64,000 bases of DNA from Subdoligranulum variabile (GTDB taxonomy: Bacteria > Bacillota > Clostridia > Oscillospirales > Ruminococcaceae), in the NCBI RefSeq assembly GCF_025152575.1, contig NZ_CP102293.1, positions 3,180,955 to 3,244,954 on the forward strand, in the 5' to 3' direction. Positions 28,073 through 37,853 of the stretch are shown here, piece by piece. Under the pieces are notes generated by a model. That model was not told the origin of the DNA. It worked only from the letters and a program-made list of their open reading frames with translations, and ran no database searches. A program made the translations under genes and the position numbers. The first letter of the stretch is position 1; each line of letters starts with the position of its first letter.

Positions 28073-29354
28073 GCACACTGATCTCCTTGCCCAACTGGAC
28101 CTCGATCAACTTGAGTTCGGTGTCTGCAATAATGGTATGGCGGCAGCCTGCCTGCATGGTAACCACATCGCCTGCCTGCACAGGCTGCTCCATACCGTCT
28201 ACAATGGTCCGCCCTGTACCGGAAATCACCGTCCATACCTCATCACGCCGGTTGTGGCTGTGATAATTCATGCTGTGGCCCGGATTCAGGGTCACTTTGA
28301 TGGTCATGCTCTCGTCTTCCACGTCCAACACACGAAAACTGCCCCAGGATTTTTCGGCAAACATAATCTGCTGGTCAATGGCATCCACGTAGGGTTTGAT
28401 ATAACTGGACTGTTCTTTATCTGAAACCAGGATACCTTCCGGACTGGCAGAAACCACCACGTCCTTCAGGCCCATGCAGAGAACCGGCACATCCAGCTCA
28501 TTAAGCACATGAACATTTTCGCAGGTATCGTTCAGAATGGCCTTGCCGATGCTGGCATCTTCCATGGCTTCGGTCAGTGTGTTCCAGGTTCCCATATCTT
28601 TCCACTGTCCCGCAAAGCGCATCACCTGAATGTTGGGTTCTTTCTCGACCACAGCATAGTCAAAGCTGATCTTCTGCAGGGTTTCGTATTTAGCAAAGAG
28701 ATCTTGGTAATCGGTAAAATCAATCAGTTGGTGCGCACGCTCCAAAACATACTGCAGCCTGTACGCAAAGACACCGCCATTCCACAGGGCCCCCTGCGCA
28801 ATGTATTCTGCTGCCGTTTTGGTATCCGGCTTTTCTTTGAAGGTCTTCACTTTGCTGACTGGATCGGCAGTTTCCGGAATGATATAGCCATATTTTTCGC
28901 TGGGGTACGTCGGCTCAATCCCCATAAGGGACAGATTGGCCTGCCCCTCTTCCGCCAAATCCGAGAGCCTTTTGAGCGCTTCAAAGTAATCGTTGTTGAC
29001 GTAGGGATCGACCGGACATACCACGACGGGCTCTTCCAGTCCAACCCCTTTCACATCGTGCAGATAAGCGGTTGCCAGGGCAATGGCCGGGAAAGTATCC
29101 CGGCGGCAGGGTTCTACACAAACGCCGACGGCATCTCCCAGTTGGTTGTGAATGGAACTCACCTGCGTCTTGCTTGTAGCAATGGTGACAGTTGCGTCAC
29201 GGTCGACCTCGGTAATCTGACGGTACACACGCTGGACCATGGACTCGTAACCGTTCGCCGTCTTAAATATCTTGATGAATTGTTTAGATCGGATATCATT
29301 GGACAGCGGCCACAGACGCTTGCCGGAACCGCCGGAAAGCAAAATAATATGCAT
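28041..29354 (-). CDS. manC: mannose-1-phosphate guanylyltransferase
   Basis: This enzyme forms GDP-mannose from mannose-1-P and GTP. The 437-residue protein has an N-terminal nucleotidyltransferase domain with GGSGKRLWPLS (residues 7-17) and the VKTFKEKPDTKTA motif (around 168-180). Its C-terminal cupin domain carries MNYHSHNRRDEVWTVISGTG. It lacks a clear isomerase activity of its own; manA downstream supplies that step. No phosphomannomutase gene is in the window, so that step must be encoded elsewhere. Confidence 0.94.
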   Translation of the reverse strand: MHIILLSGGSGKRLWPLSNDIRSKQFIKIFKTANGYESMVQRVYRQITEVDRDATVTIATSKTQVSSIHNQLGDAVGVCVEPCRRDTFPAIALATAYLHDVKGVGLEEPVVVCPVDPYVNNDYFEALKRLSDLAEEGQANLSLMGIEPTYPSEKYGYIIPETADPVSKVKTFKEKPDTKTAAEYIAQGALWNGGVFAYRLQYVLERAHQLIDFTDYQDLFAKYETLQKISFDYAVVEKEPNIQVMRFAGQWKDMGTWNTLTEAMEDASIGKAILNDTCENVHVLNELDVPVLCMGLKDVVVSASPEGILVSDKEQSSYIKPYVDAIDQQIMFAEKSWGSFRVLDVEDESMTIKVTLNPGHSMNYHSHNRRDEVWTVISGTGRTIVDGMEQPVQAGDVVTMQAGCRHTIIADTELKLIEVQLGKEISVHDKQKFPLEK

Positions 29355-29385
29355 AAACTTCTTCCTTTTCTGTCAATACCCGTAA

Positions 29386-30330
29386 TCAGCGTTCTGCGCG
29401 CATGGGATTGTGAAGGAAGTCTTCGTACGCGAGACGAAGCCCGTCCTCCAGTTCGGTTTTGTAAGTCCAACCCAGCTTGGTTGCCTTGCTCACGTCCAGC
29501 AGCTTGCGAGGTGTGCCGTTGGGCTTGGTGGGATCCCAGCGAATCTCGCCGGTGTAGCCCACTACTTTGGCCACCAGCTCGGTCAGTTCCTTGATGGTGA
29601 GTTCCTTGCCGGTACCGGCGTTGACAGTCTCATTGCCGGAGTAGTTGTTCATCAGGAAGACACAGAGGTTGGCCAGGTCGTCTACATACAGGAACTCGCG
29701 CAGCGGGCTGCCGTCGCCCCAACAGGTGACGTAGGGCAGGCCCTGCTCCTTGGCTTCATGGAAGCGGCGGATGAGAGCGGGCACCACGTGGCTGTGGGTG
29801 GGATGATAGTTATCGTTGGGGCCGTACAGGTTGGTGGGCATGACGCTGATGTAGTCGGTGCCGTACTGACGGTTGAGATACTCGCAGTATTTGAGGCCCG
29901 AAATCTTGGCCAGGGCGTAAGCCTCGTTGGTCTTTTCCAGGGCGGAGGTAAGCAGGCAGTCTTCCTTCATGGGCTGAGGCGCCATGCGGGGATAGATGCA
30001 GCTGGAGCCCAGGAATTCCAGCTTCTTGCAGCCGTTCTTCCAGGCAGAGTGGATGACGTTCATCTCGAGGGTCATGTTGTCATACATGAAATCGGCCAGC
30101 GCTTCCTCATTGGCCACGATGCCGCCGACTTTGGCAGCTGCCAGAAAGACGTATTCCGGCTTTTCCTTGGCGAAGAACTCTTCCACGGCGTCCTGACGGG
30201 TCAGGTCCAGTTCCTTGTGGGTACGAGTGATGATGTTGGTGTAGCCCTGACGCTGCAGTTCACGGACGATGGCGCTGCCCACCATGCCGCGGTGGCCCGC
30301 CACATAAATCTTGGCATTTTTATCCATCAT
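29386..30330 (-). CDS. fcl: GDP-L-fucose synthase
   Basis: An NADPH-dependent 3,5-epimerase/4-reductase that turns GDP-4-keto-6-deoxymannose into GDP-L-fucose. The 314-residue SDR protein begins with the dinucleotide loop [13 protein letters not shown] and has the catalytic Y-x3-K in [19 protein letters not shown] and [22 protein letters not shown] are GDP-fucose synthase signatures. The start at 30330 (ATG-ATG) has AAAGGAAG upstream. It follows gmd directly. Confidence 0.96.
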   Translation of the reverse strand: MMDKNAKIYVAGHRGMVGSAIVRELQRQGYTNIITRTHKELDLTRQDAVEEFFAKEKPEYVFLAAAKVGGIVANEEALADFMYDNMTLEMNVIHSAWKNGCKKLEFLGSSCIYPRMAPQPMKEDCLLTSALEKTNEAYALAKISGLKYCEYLNRQYGTDYISVMPTNLYGPNDNYHPTHSHVVPALIRRFHEAKEQGLPYVTCWGDGSPLREFLYVDDLANLCVFLMNNYSGNETVNAGTGKELTIKELTELVAKVVGYTGEIRWDPTKPNGTPRKLLDVSKATKLGWTYKTELEDGLRLAYEDFLHNPMRAER

Positions 30331-30417
30331 GGGATAAGACTTCCTTTCTACTGTTGGAAACAAGGTAAATGAAATGTTATTGCAAAAGCCGTTTTCTATC
30401 CCTTGCAGGCGGATATT

Positions 30418-31506
30418 TTACTTCCGCACGCCCTTCTCCAGGGCTTCGATCTTGTACAGGTCCACATTCTCTTCGGCACGCTCCACGGCTACCTTGCGCA
30501 TATCGCTGCGGACCATCAGGCGGACCAGTTCCTCAAAGCTGGTCTTGGTGGGATTCCAGCCCAGCTCGGTCTTGGCCTTGGTGGGATCCCCCCACAGGTT
30601 AACCACGTCGGTGGGACGGTAGAAGTCCGGGCTGACCTCGATGAGTACCTTGCCGGTGGCCTTGTCGATGCCCTTTTCTTCCATACCTTCGCCCTGGAAC
30701 TCCAGCTCAATGCCCACCTCGTGGAAGGCCAGCTGGCAGAATTCCCGCACGCTGTGCTGCTCGCCGGTGGCGATGACGAAGTCGTCCGGCTTGTCCTGCT
30801 GCAGAATCAGCCACATGCACTCCACGTAATCCTTGGCATAGCCCCAGTCGCGCAGGCTGGACAGATTGCCCAGGTACAGCTTATCCTGCTTGCCCTGGGC
30901 AATGCGAGCCGCTGCTAAAGTGATCTTGCGGGTAACGAAGGTCTCGCCGCGCCGCTCGGATTCATGGTTGAACAGGATACCGGAGCAGCAGTACATGTTG
31001 TAGGCTTCCCGGTATTCCTTCACGATCCAGAAGCCGTACTGCTTGGCCACGGCGTAGGGGCTGTAAGGATGAAACGGAGTCTTTTCGTTCTGGGGGACTT
31101 CCTCCACCTTGCCGTACAACTCACTGGTGGACGCCTGGTAGATGCGGCAGGTCTTTTCCAACCCGCAGACGCGCACCGCTTCCAGTACGCGCAGCACGCC
31201 GGTAGCCACCACGTCGGCGGTGTATTCCGGCACGTCAAAGCTGACCTGCACGTGGCTTTGGGCGGCCAAGTTGTAGATCTCGTCCGGGCGCACTTCGCTG
31301 ATGATCTTCACCAGGCTGATGGAGTCGCCCAGGTCACCGTAATGCAAGTGAAACTGGGGATTCCCTTCCAGATGGGCAATGCGCTCCCGGTAGTCCACAC
31401 TGGAACGGCGGATCATGCCGTGGACGTCGTAGCCTTTTTCGATCAGGAATTCGGCCAAATAGCTTCCGTCTTGTCCGGTTACACCGGTAATCAATGCTTT
31501 TTTCAT
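30418..31506 (-). CDS. gmd: GDP-mannose 4,6-dehydratase
   Basis: This enzyme catalyses the first committed step to GDP-L-fucose. The 362-residue SDR protein opens [21 protein letters not shown] (NAD(P)-binding loop), carries [11 protein letters not shown], and has the catalytic Y-x3-K in [14 protein letters not shown] and the [17 protein letters not shown] signature. AAAGGTG precedes the ATG at 31506. It is the first gene of the operon, which supplies GDP-fucose for surface glycans; no glycosyltransferase lies nearby. Confidence 0.97.
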   Translation of the reverse strand: MKKALITGVTGQDGSYLAEFLIEKGYDVHGMIRRSSVDYRERIAHLEGNPQFHLHYGDLGDSISLVKIISEVRPDEIYNLAAQSHVQVSFDVPEYTADVVATGVLRVLEAVRVCGLEKTCRIYQASTSELYGKVEEVPQNEKTPFHPYSPYAVAKQYGFWIVKEYREAYNMYCCSGILFNHESERRGETFVTRKITLAAARIAQGKQDKLYLGNLSSLRDWGYAKDYVECMWLILQQDKPDDFVIATGEQHSVREFCQLAFHEVGIELEFQGEGMEEKGIDKATGKVLIEVSPDFYRPTDVVNLWGDPTKAKTELGWNPTKTSFEELVRLMVRSDMRKVAVERAEENVDLYKIEALEKGVRK

Positions 31507-31685
31507 ACGTTGTTTCACCTTTCTGCTTGTGGTAACCGCACAGAACACACCACACGGCCCTTCTTTTCTGTTTGCAATTGTATCGTGATTTTCTTTGTTT
31601 ATACAGGGAAAATCTTGCAGAAGACTAGCATTATATTGACTTTCTTGCTATACTATAAAAAACAGCTGATACGAGGTGATCTTCT

Positions 31686-32546
31686 ACGGATACGCCGCTT
31701 TTTGATGGAAAGCTGGTACACTCCAGACGTATTATCTACACACCTTCTCCCTTTGCCAGAGCCAGTTTACTGCATTTGCAGGAGGTAGGCAACTTGCAGG
31801 CTCGGCAGCCGCATGACAGCGCACGCAAGGATCTTTCCTCCTATCTGTTTTTTCTGGTAGAGCATGGTTCCGGTGCGCTGGAATATGAAGGGGTGCACCG
31901 CGGGCTGAAGACTGGAGACTGTGCCTTTTTGGATTGCCGCAGACCATATCTGCACCGCACCGGGGAAAATCTTTGGCATTTGCGCTGGGTCCATTTTTTC
32001 GGCCCGAATATGGGAGCTATTTACAAAAAGTATGAGGAACGCGGAGGCCAACCAGTGTTTCGTGCGCGCCAACCGGAACGTTTTTCGCGCCTGTTGCAGG
32101 AACTGTACCAACTGGCCGGGTCCGACGACTATGTGCGCGATATGCAGATTTATGGCAAGCTTGTGGAACTTTTGACCCTTCTAATGGAAGAAAGCTGGCA
32201 TCCAGGCACTGTACGTGTGACACACGGAAAGAAACAAAATCTTCAGGAAATCAAGGAATATCTTGACACGCATTTTGCAGAAAAAATCACACTGGACGAT
32301 CTTTCTGCGAAATTTTACATCAATAAATTTTATTTAACCCGCGTCTTTAAAGAGCAATTCGGTCAGCCCGTAACAAACTACCTCGTACAATTGCGCATTA
32401 CTCAGGCCAAACGGATGCTTCGCTTTACTGACCGCAGCATTGAGGCTATCGCGCAGGATTGCGGCCTGAATGATGCCAACTATTTTTCGCGCCTCTTCAA
32501 AAAAGTGGAGGGCGTTCCGCCAGGGGAATACCGCCGCCAGTGGTGA
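31686..32546 (+). CDS. AraC-family transcriptional regulator (probable ACG start)
   Basis: The C-terminal 100 residues form the AraC DNA-binding domain with two helix-turn-helices (ITLDDLSAKFYINKFYLTRVFKEQFG, then IEAIAQDCGLNDANYFSRLFKK). The N-terminal part is a cupin-like sensing domain (GALEYEGVHRGLKTGDCAFLD). In-frame coding that looks genuine extends upstream of the first conventional start (TTG at 31776, which lacks a ribosome binding site) to 31686. There ACG lies 7 bases after AGGTG, where a start codon is expected; read as Met it gives MDTPLFDGKLVHSRRIIYTP. A stop at 31677 bounds the frame. Target genes are unknown; it is divergent from gmd. Confidence 0.8.
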   Translation, partial: TDTPLFDGKLVHSRRIIYTPSPFARASLLHLQEVGNLQARQPHDSARKDLSSYLFFLVEHGSGALEYEGVHRGLKTGDCAFLDCRRPYLHRTGENLWHLRWVHFFGPNMGAIYKKYEERGGQPVFRARQPERFSRLLQELYQLAGSDDYVRDMQIYGKLVELLTLLMEESWHPGTVRVTHGKKQNLQEIKEYLDTHFAEKITLDDLSAKFYINKFYLTRVFKEQFGQPVTNYLVQLRITQAKRMLRFTDRSIEAIAQDCGLNDANYFSRLFKKVEGVPPGEYRRQW

Positions 32547-32733
32547 AGAATGGAAGGATTTCACCTCCCCCCTCCTTTGCCCGGCTTGACAGTTCTTTCG
32601 ATTTATGATATCGTTAAACCAATAAAACACCGTGTGGATTTTTACAGTGTCACGCTACTTTTCGCCACACAATGGTCTGATTTGGATCATTGTGTGGCTT
32701 TTTTGTGTGCTTTTGGGCGAAAGGATCCTGTAT

Positions 32734-34065
32734 ATGAATACCTCTTTTATGAAAGAAAAGCCGATTTTTCCCCTGCTGACTTCTATGGCGTTACCAATGG
32801 TATTTTCGATGCTGGTAAACGCTTTGTATAATATTGTGGACAGCTTTTTTGTGGCACAGATCAGTGAAGAAGCCATGACGGCGCTCTCGCTGGTTTTTCC
32901 GATGCAAAACCTCATCAACGCCATTGCAATCGGTTTTGGGGTGGGTATCAACGCGCAGATCGCGCTGCACCTTGGCGCCGGGGCCCAGTGTCGTGCCGAT
33001 ACAGCTGCCACCCACGGTATGCTCTATTCGCTGCTTCACGGTATCGTGATCACAATCATCAGCATTGCGGTCGTTCAGAAATTTTTGTCCGCGTTCACCG
33101 ACAACACCCTTGTTATCCACATGGGCACTACCTATGCAACCATCGCTTTTTCTTTTTCCATTATTATTATGGGGTCGTTGGCTTTTGAAAAAATGTATCA
33201 GGCAATCGGGCAAATGAAAATCACTATGTGTGCGTTGGTCGCCGGAACCGTCTGCAATATTCTGCTGGACCCCATGATGATTTTTGGCATAGGGCCTTTT
33301 CCCAGACTGGGTATCGCCGGAGCTGCCCTGGCTACCGGGATCGGTCAGACACTGACACTTTGTATTTATCTTGTATATTACAAAACACATTCCCTGCCTG
33401 TTCATTTGCGACGTACTTGTCTGTGCCCTAACGGCAGAATGGATTTACAGCTGTATGCCATTGGCATTCCTGCCATCTTGAATCTGGCTCTTCCATCGGT
33501 CCTGATTTCATTTTTGAATGGGATTCTTTCTGTATTTTCTCAAAGCTATGTGGTGGTGCTTGGTATTTACTACAAGCTCCAGACCTTTTTGTATCTGCCG
33601 GGCAGTGGTATTGTACAAGGCATGCGGCCATTGATTGCGTACAATTATGGGGCCGGCGAAACCAAGCGTGTTCGAAAAATCTATCGGCTGACCCTGTGGC
33701 TCTGTGCTGCTATTATGGCGATGGGGACAGTGCTGTGTCTGCTGCTTTCCGACCGGTTGATTTCCTTGTTCACGTCCAACCCGGAAACCATCCGCATTGG
33801 ACGGCAGGCACTTCGCGTCATCAGTCTTGGCTTTATCATCTCTGCCGTTTCTGTTGCCTCTTCCGGTGCGCTGGAGGGCCTCGGTAAAGGAGCAGCCTCG
33901 CTGGTTATCTCTCTGTTTCGTTACAGCTTTGCGATCATGCCGCTGGCCTGGATCCTTTGCCGTGCCATGGGCCCCACGGGCGTCTGGCATGCCTTCTGGA
34001 TCACCGAGGTGATTTCGGCAGGAATCTCCGTGGTTGTATATCAAAAGAGTGTAAAACTTCCGTAA
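32734..34065 (+). CDS. MATE-family efflux transporter
   Basis: The 443-residue protein has about 12 transmembrane helices and the MATE layout: PLLTSMALPMVFSMLVNALYNIVDSFFVAQ at the start, GFGVGINAQIALHLGAG, then the second half with GSGIVQGMRPLIAYNYGAGE. MATE pumps export cationic drugs or metabolites against Na+ or H+. The start at 32734 has GAAAGGATC upstream. It follows the AraC gene by about 190 bp in the same direction, so that regulator may control it (inference). Confidence 0.92.
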   Translation: MNTSFMKEKPIFPLLTSMALPMVFSMLVNALYNIVDSFFVAQISEEAMTALSLVFPMQNLINAIAIGFGVGINAQIALHLGAGAQCRADTAATHGMLYSLLHGIVITIISIAVVQKFLSAFTDNTLVIHMGTTYATIAFSFSIIIMGSLAFEKMYQAIGQMKITMCALVAGTVCNILLDPMMIFGIGPFPRLGIAGAALATGIGQTLTLCIYLVYYKTHSLPVHLRRTCLCPNGRMDLQLYAIGIPAILNLALPSVLISFLNGILSVFSQSYVVVLGIYYKLQTFLYLPGSGIVQGMRPLIAYNYGAGETKRVRKIYRLTLWLCAAIMAMGTVLCLLLSDRLISLFTSNPETIRIGRQALRVISLGFIISAVSVASSGALEGLGKGAASLVISLFRYSFAIMPLAWILCRAMGPTGVWHAFWITEVISAGISVVVYQKSVKLP

Positions 34066-34080
34066 AACGAAGATTTTCAC

Positions 34081-34109
34081 TTGTGCTGTCACAACACTTG
34101 CGGTATGAT
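34081..34109 (+). promoter_or_regulatory. promoter of the HD-domain gene
   Basis: TTGTGC (34081-34086) and TATGAT (34104-34109) are 17 bases apart, about 35 bp before the start codon. Confidence 0.55.
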
Positions 34110-34143
34110 ACAGATATCAGCCTAACGAGAGGACCGTATCATT

Positions 34144-34799
34144 ATGCCGTTAAATCTGGAACAGATCAAAAAGAGCGAAGAGATCAACAGCTATATACGT
34201 AAGGCCGATGAAAGTCTGTCTGCGCTCGGCTATACAGAGCACAGCTACGCCCACGCAGGGCGAGTTTCTGCGTTGGCCAGCGAAATCCTTCGTACGCTTG
34301 GATACGAGGAAAGAACGGCGGAGTTGGCCGCTATTGCCGGTTGGATGCACGATATCGGCAACATCATCAACCGGCACGACCACGCACAGAGCGGCGCGAT
34401 TATGGCATTCCGGATTCTCGACAAGATGGGCGCCGCCCCGGATGAGGTTGCGACTGTCATCACGGCGATCGGCAACCATGACGAAGGAACCGCCTATCCT
34501 GTCAACGCGGTAGCGGCGGCCCTCATTTAGCGGATAAGACCGACGTACGTACTAACCGTGTCCGCAATCAGGATCCAAACACCTTCGATATTTATGATCG
34601 CGTGAATTATGCGGTAAAAGAGAGCCAAGTGATTGTCAACGGCGGCACGATTCTGTTGCGCTTGAGAATCGACACCACCTCCTGTGCCTTGATGGATTAT
34701 TTTGAAATTTTTCTGGATCGCATGCGGTTGTGCCGTGAGGTTGCCAAGGTGTTGGGCCAGACCTTCGCCCTGGAGATCAACGGACAAAAGATGATCTGA
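34144..34799 (+). pseudogene. HD-domain phosphohydrolase, frameshifted
   Basis: The first frame (34144-34530) encodes the HD domain with H...HD...D ligands (HSYAHAGRV, GWMHDIGNI, NRHDHA), then stops at VAAALI. The protein continues without a gap in another frame as ADKTDVRTNRVRNQD, through to the stop at 34799. Restoring one T in the run at 34526-34528 gives a continuous 218-residue reading through ALILADKTDVRT. So the gene has lost one base, either as a real inactivating mutation or a sequencing error in a short T run. An intact HD-family protein would be a metal-dependent phosphohydrolase. Promoter, ribosome binding site and terminator are all present. Confidence 0.85.
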
Positions 34800-34805
34800 T
34801 TCACA

Positions 34806-34842
34806 AAAGAGCTTGCTGCGTAATGCAACAAGCTCTTTTTTC
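34806..34842. terminator. terminator downstream of the HD-domain gene
   Basis: Arms 34806-34820 and 34826-34839 pair with one mismatch (AAGAGCTTG core), followed by a T run. It can also serve the convergent membrane-protein gene. Confidence 0.8.
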
Positions 34843-35787
34843 TCAGAACCGGGCATAATCCCGCCAATATCGTACAGCTGTTTTCCAGGCTCCATCATTC
34901 TTCACAATCGTTTTCAAAAGATCCGGCCAAAAGGAAAAGTCGCTCCATTGCGACGGAATCAACCAGCCGGGAAGGGCGTGGAGCAGCACGGGCAGTGCCA
35001 GCGCCCCACCCGTTGCCAGGAAAAACCATAATACGTTCCGGGCAAAAATCCCCCAGGAGATACTCATGCGAATCCATGCAATCAGCAACACAGCCACCGT
35101 AAGAATCCCCGGCAGCCAGCAAAGAAACTGCACAATCATGACGCGCTGAGGACCGTAGTAAATCCACTGGGGTGCAGGCAGCCCTGCGGATGTACGCCAC
35201 TGTTCCACATCGGCCATAGGCGTATCTTTGGACACACCGCGCAGCTCTGCACAGGTCAGTCGCTGCCGGGACGGATAAAGCACAACTTTGTCCTCTGCGG
35301 AAAATACCCCTGTGATTTCATAAAATTCTCCCGCCAGCTCGATTTGCAAGCCTTCCATCCAGACACTGCCATATATCGATTGTACCAATCCATCAGAAAT
35401 CGAACATGTTTTCCCCGTGCTGCCGGGAGCACCTCCACGAAGATACCGTGCCGGCAGACAATCCGCCGCTTCTCCGCAAAATCCAATACAAGTTACGTCG
35501 TCTTCCCAGCGTCCATCGCCGGCCTTGACCATTGCCGTATTCTGTCCCCAGAAGCTGGCATATATACGGGAATCATGATCGGCATCGCTTTGGTAAGCGG
35601 TCACTGCCTGCATTTCCTCTTCTGTGAGGGCCTCCGCGAAGCGCAAACTGGTTGTAGCGTATAAACGCTCCTGCTCGGCAGCATACCGCCACAGAAAAAG
35701 TGAAACCAACGCGGCTCCAAACAGCCATAGAGCCGGCCAACTCCGACGGGATGCGGGCGACAACGCAGGACACTCAGAATTTCTCAT
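34843..35787 (-). CDS. membrane protein, possible ABC efflux permease subunit
   Basis: The 314-residue protein has one N-terminal transmembrane helix (residues about 17-33). An extracytoplasmic domain (about 35-205) resembles the MacB periplasmic core, and two or three C-terminal transmembrane helices follow (VMIVQFLCWLPGILTVAVLLIAW and NVLWFFLATGGALALPVLL). The layout suggests a short FtsX/MacB-type permease. It overlaps the end of an adaptor gene by 14 bp, as expected for a MacA-MacB-like pair, but that adaptor is broken and no ATPase gene is nearby. Probably a relic or an orphan subunit; the assignment is tentative. Confidence 0.55.
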   Translation of the reverse strand: MRNSECPALSPASRRSWPALWLFGAALVSLFLWRYAAEQERLYATTSLRFAEALTEEEMQAVTAYQSDADHDSRIYASFWGQNTAMVKAGDGRWEDDVTCIGFCGEAADCLPARYLRGGAPGSTGKTCSISDGLVQSIYGSVWMEGLQIELAGEFYEITGVFSAEDKVVLYPSRQRLTCAELRGVSKDTPMADVEQWRTSAGLPAPQWIYYGPQRVMIVQFLCWLPGILTVAVLLIAWIRMSISWGIFARNVLWFFLATGGALALPVLLHALPGWLIPSQWSDFSFWPDLLKTIVKNDGAWKTAVRYWRDYARF

Positions 35788-36180
35788 CGACCTTCACCCG
35801 ATCTCCCTCCTGTACGGGCTTACTGCTGGCCACAACGACCTGCGCCTGCGAATCCAGCGCTCCGGAAACCGCCTGCGTTGAGTCTCCGCTGTCAATGGTC
35901 GACACGGACACTCTGCGCAACACATACTGCAGCCCTAAAACAGTATTTTTTTCTTCCATGACCAGCACATAGTTTCCTTCCTGATCCTGATGGACTGCGC
36001 TCGCTGGAAGAACAAGGTCCTGCCGGCTGCTCTGTGTTATGGCACTCACCTGTGCTGCACCGGCAGACCATGCCCCCCGCGGCAAGGTAGCGGTTGCCGT
36101 AACATTGCCTGCGCTATCCGCGTCAGAAAGACGTTGTACGGCGGCATCGCCGCTCGCTTTATTCTGACTTACATGTAAAA
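35774..36180 (-). pseudogene. efflux periplasmic adaptor (HlyD/MacA-like), N-terminally truncated
   Basis: About 130 residues remain of an adaptor C-terminus. LVLPASAVHQDQEGNYVLVMEE is the beta-barrel region where MacA/HlyD-like proteins commonly show a P-x2-A-x3 motif and 'G-x-Y-V' strand. VVVASSKPVQEGDRVKVDEKF closes the protein as in many family members. Upstream (right) the frame runs straight into transposase-derived sequence, so the N-terminal half, including anchor and hairpin, is gone. The cause is probably insertion followed by deletion. Confidence 0.7.
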
Positions 36181-36184
36181 TGGT

Positions 36185-37228
36185 TCCAACGGTGATTAAC
36201 CGCAAACAAGCAAAACTGAAGGCCGGAATTTTTCCACGCCCGAAGGGTAGGCGGAGGAAAAGCGATGCGCCCAGGGACATTGTTGCAGAGCAGGCTTACG
36301 AGATCCGACGTCTGCGAATGGAGAATGAATTGCTGCGGGATTTTCTGCGATCCACAGAAAGGAAGTGAGAGCAAAAGTAAAATACGCAGTAATCTAGAGC
36401 ACCACCGGGAGGAGTATCCTGTGCTTGCTATGTGCCGATTCTTTGCAGTGTCCAGAAGCGGCTATTACACCTTTGTCAAACGAATGAATCGACCGGAAAG
36501 GGATGCAGCTCTTGCCGAAGCAATCTGGCAGCAGCAGAAAAAATGCTTTCATACCTACGGTTGCCGACGGATGTGGCAGTGGCTGAAAGACAGCAAAGGA
36601 ACTTACCACAATCCCAAGACGATTTTGCGTGTCATGAAGAAATATGGCCTGCTGGCCGAGATTCGCCGCCGCAAAAGGTGGCAGCGGATGGGTGAGCAAC
36701 TGCACAAATATGAAAATCTACTGAACCGGGATTTTCATGCCGAAACACCAAACAGCAAATGGGTAACGGATATTTCCTATATTAAAACCAAGCAAGGGGT
36801 GTTGTAGCTGTCTATGATCCGAGATCTGTACGACAACAGCATTGTAGCCTACAAGACTGGAACGGAGCAAAGCGTGAATCTGGTTCTGGATACTATCCGC
36901 CAGGCAGTCCTCAGGAGAAAAGAAGAAGGTCGCTGCAGACTTGCACCTCCACAGCGACCAGGGTGCTCAGTACGCCTCACAAGCATATTTTGAGCTGACT
37001 CAACAATACGGCATCACACCTTCGATGTCAAGACGTGAGACCCCATATGACAATGCAATGGCGGAAAATTTCTTCTCTATCCTCAAAACAGAATGCATCT
37101 ACCGCCACAAACCGGCGACTCTTTCTGAAGCCAAAGAGATGATTGACCGATACATCTATTTTTACAACCACGAGCGCATCCAAAGCAAAACAGGAGTGGC
37201 GCCGCTGACGTTGCGCCACTCCTGCTAA
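36185..37228 (+). mobile_element. decayed IS3-family element (IS150-like)
   Basis: OrfA survives only as its C-terminal part (PKGRRRKSDAP...AYEIRRLRMENELLRDFL, 36180-36368). OrfB is spread over several frames: HREEYPVLAMCRFFAVSRSGYYTF, KWVTDISYIKTKQGVL, LYDNSIVAYKTGTEQSVNLVLD, then ADLHLHSDQGAQYAS and ending NHERIQSKTGVAPLTL. The D-D-E integrase residues fall in WVTDISY, HSDQG and the NAMAENFFSILKTE stretch. Lesions: a base lost at about 36396, a stop replacing a codon at 36805-36807, and a frameshift near 36913. Terminal inverted repeats are not evident and the left end is truncated, so it cannot move by itself. Confidence 0.88.
37191..37224. repeat. 11-bp perfect inverted repeat at the transposase 3' end
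   Basis: CAGGAGTGGCG (37191-37201) and its exact complement (37214-37224) bracket the last codons of OrfB. It could end transcription or translation at the element boundary. Confidence 0.7.
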
Positions 37229-37319
37229 AACTGAATATTCCTGCACCGGGAGCTTTTTTTGTGCTGTCTGCACAATCTGGGGCGGTTCATCTTCTGCCTG
37301 GGGCTTTCCTTATGTTCAT

Positions 37320-37853
37320 TTACATCGTCGTCACGGCCTGAAAGACTACCTTTGCCGTGCCGGTGCCAAGCGCTTGTTGCAACCCTCCCGGGGTAGCAAC
37401 TCGGCCAATCCGTGTATATCGATAAGAAGTAGAAAAATTCTCATAAAACAAAACAACGCAGTCTGTCCCATAGAGCATGAGATCGCCGGCTCGAATAGAG
37501 GAAACCGCCTGAGCCTTGGCAGGGAGCTCTTCCTGCAGATAGATGTACTTTTCGTTACCATTCAATTCCTGCATTGTGACTTGCAAGGGAAGAAGTTCCG
37601 CAAATGCTTGTGCGGTATCATTTTCATACAGATCCACTGTATAAACGGATTCGCCTACTCGGATTTCAATCTGCTGCACTTTTACTGTATCCCCTTCCCG
37701 CTGCATCTGTTCATAGGCAGCTGTTTCACCTTTGCGTTGCAAAACGGCCTGTGAAGCTACTGCTTCGCTCCTCTGAAATAGCCAACCAATCAGCAGAACT
37801 GCAGCTATACCCAACGAAACCAAACACTCAAATAAGGGTCTTGCCTGTTTCAT
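37320..37853 (-). CDS. cyclophilin-like fold protein with N-terminal anchor
   Basis: The 177-residue protein has an N-terminal membrane or signal segment (LVSLGIAAVLLIGWLFQ). The cyclophilin-like domain common next to flavodoxins in gut Firmicutes follows, with IEIRVGESVYTVDLYENDTAQAFAELLP, KYIYLQEELP, AGDLMLYGTDCVVLFYENFSTSYRYTRIG. No peptidyl-prolyl isomerase active-site Arg or Phe signature is obvious, so activity is uncertain. Its start overlaps the flavodoxin gene end by 26 bp. A possible ligand-binding role in a redox or hydrolase cluster is inference. Confidence 0.8.
   Translation of the reverse strand: MKQARPLFECLVSLGIAAVLLIGWLFQRSEAVASQAVLQRKGETAAYEQMQREGDTVKVQQIEIRVGESVYTVDLYENDTAQAFAELLPLQVTMQELNGNEKYIYLQEELPAKAQAVSSIRAGDLMLYGTDCVVLFYENFSTSYRYTRIGRVATPGGLQQALGTGTAKVVFQAVTTM

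Noticed and set aside
31636..31659. TTGACT and TATAAA boxes upstream of the AraC gene as a promoter
   Set aside because: The spacing is only 12 bases and no 16-18 base alternative fits well, so I do not call it.
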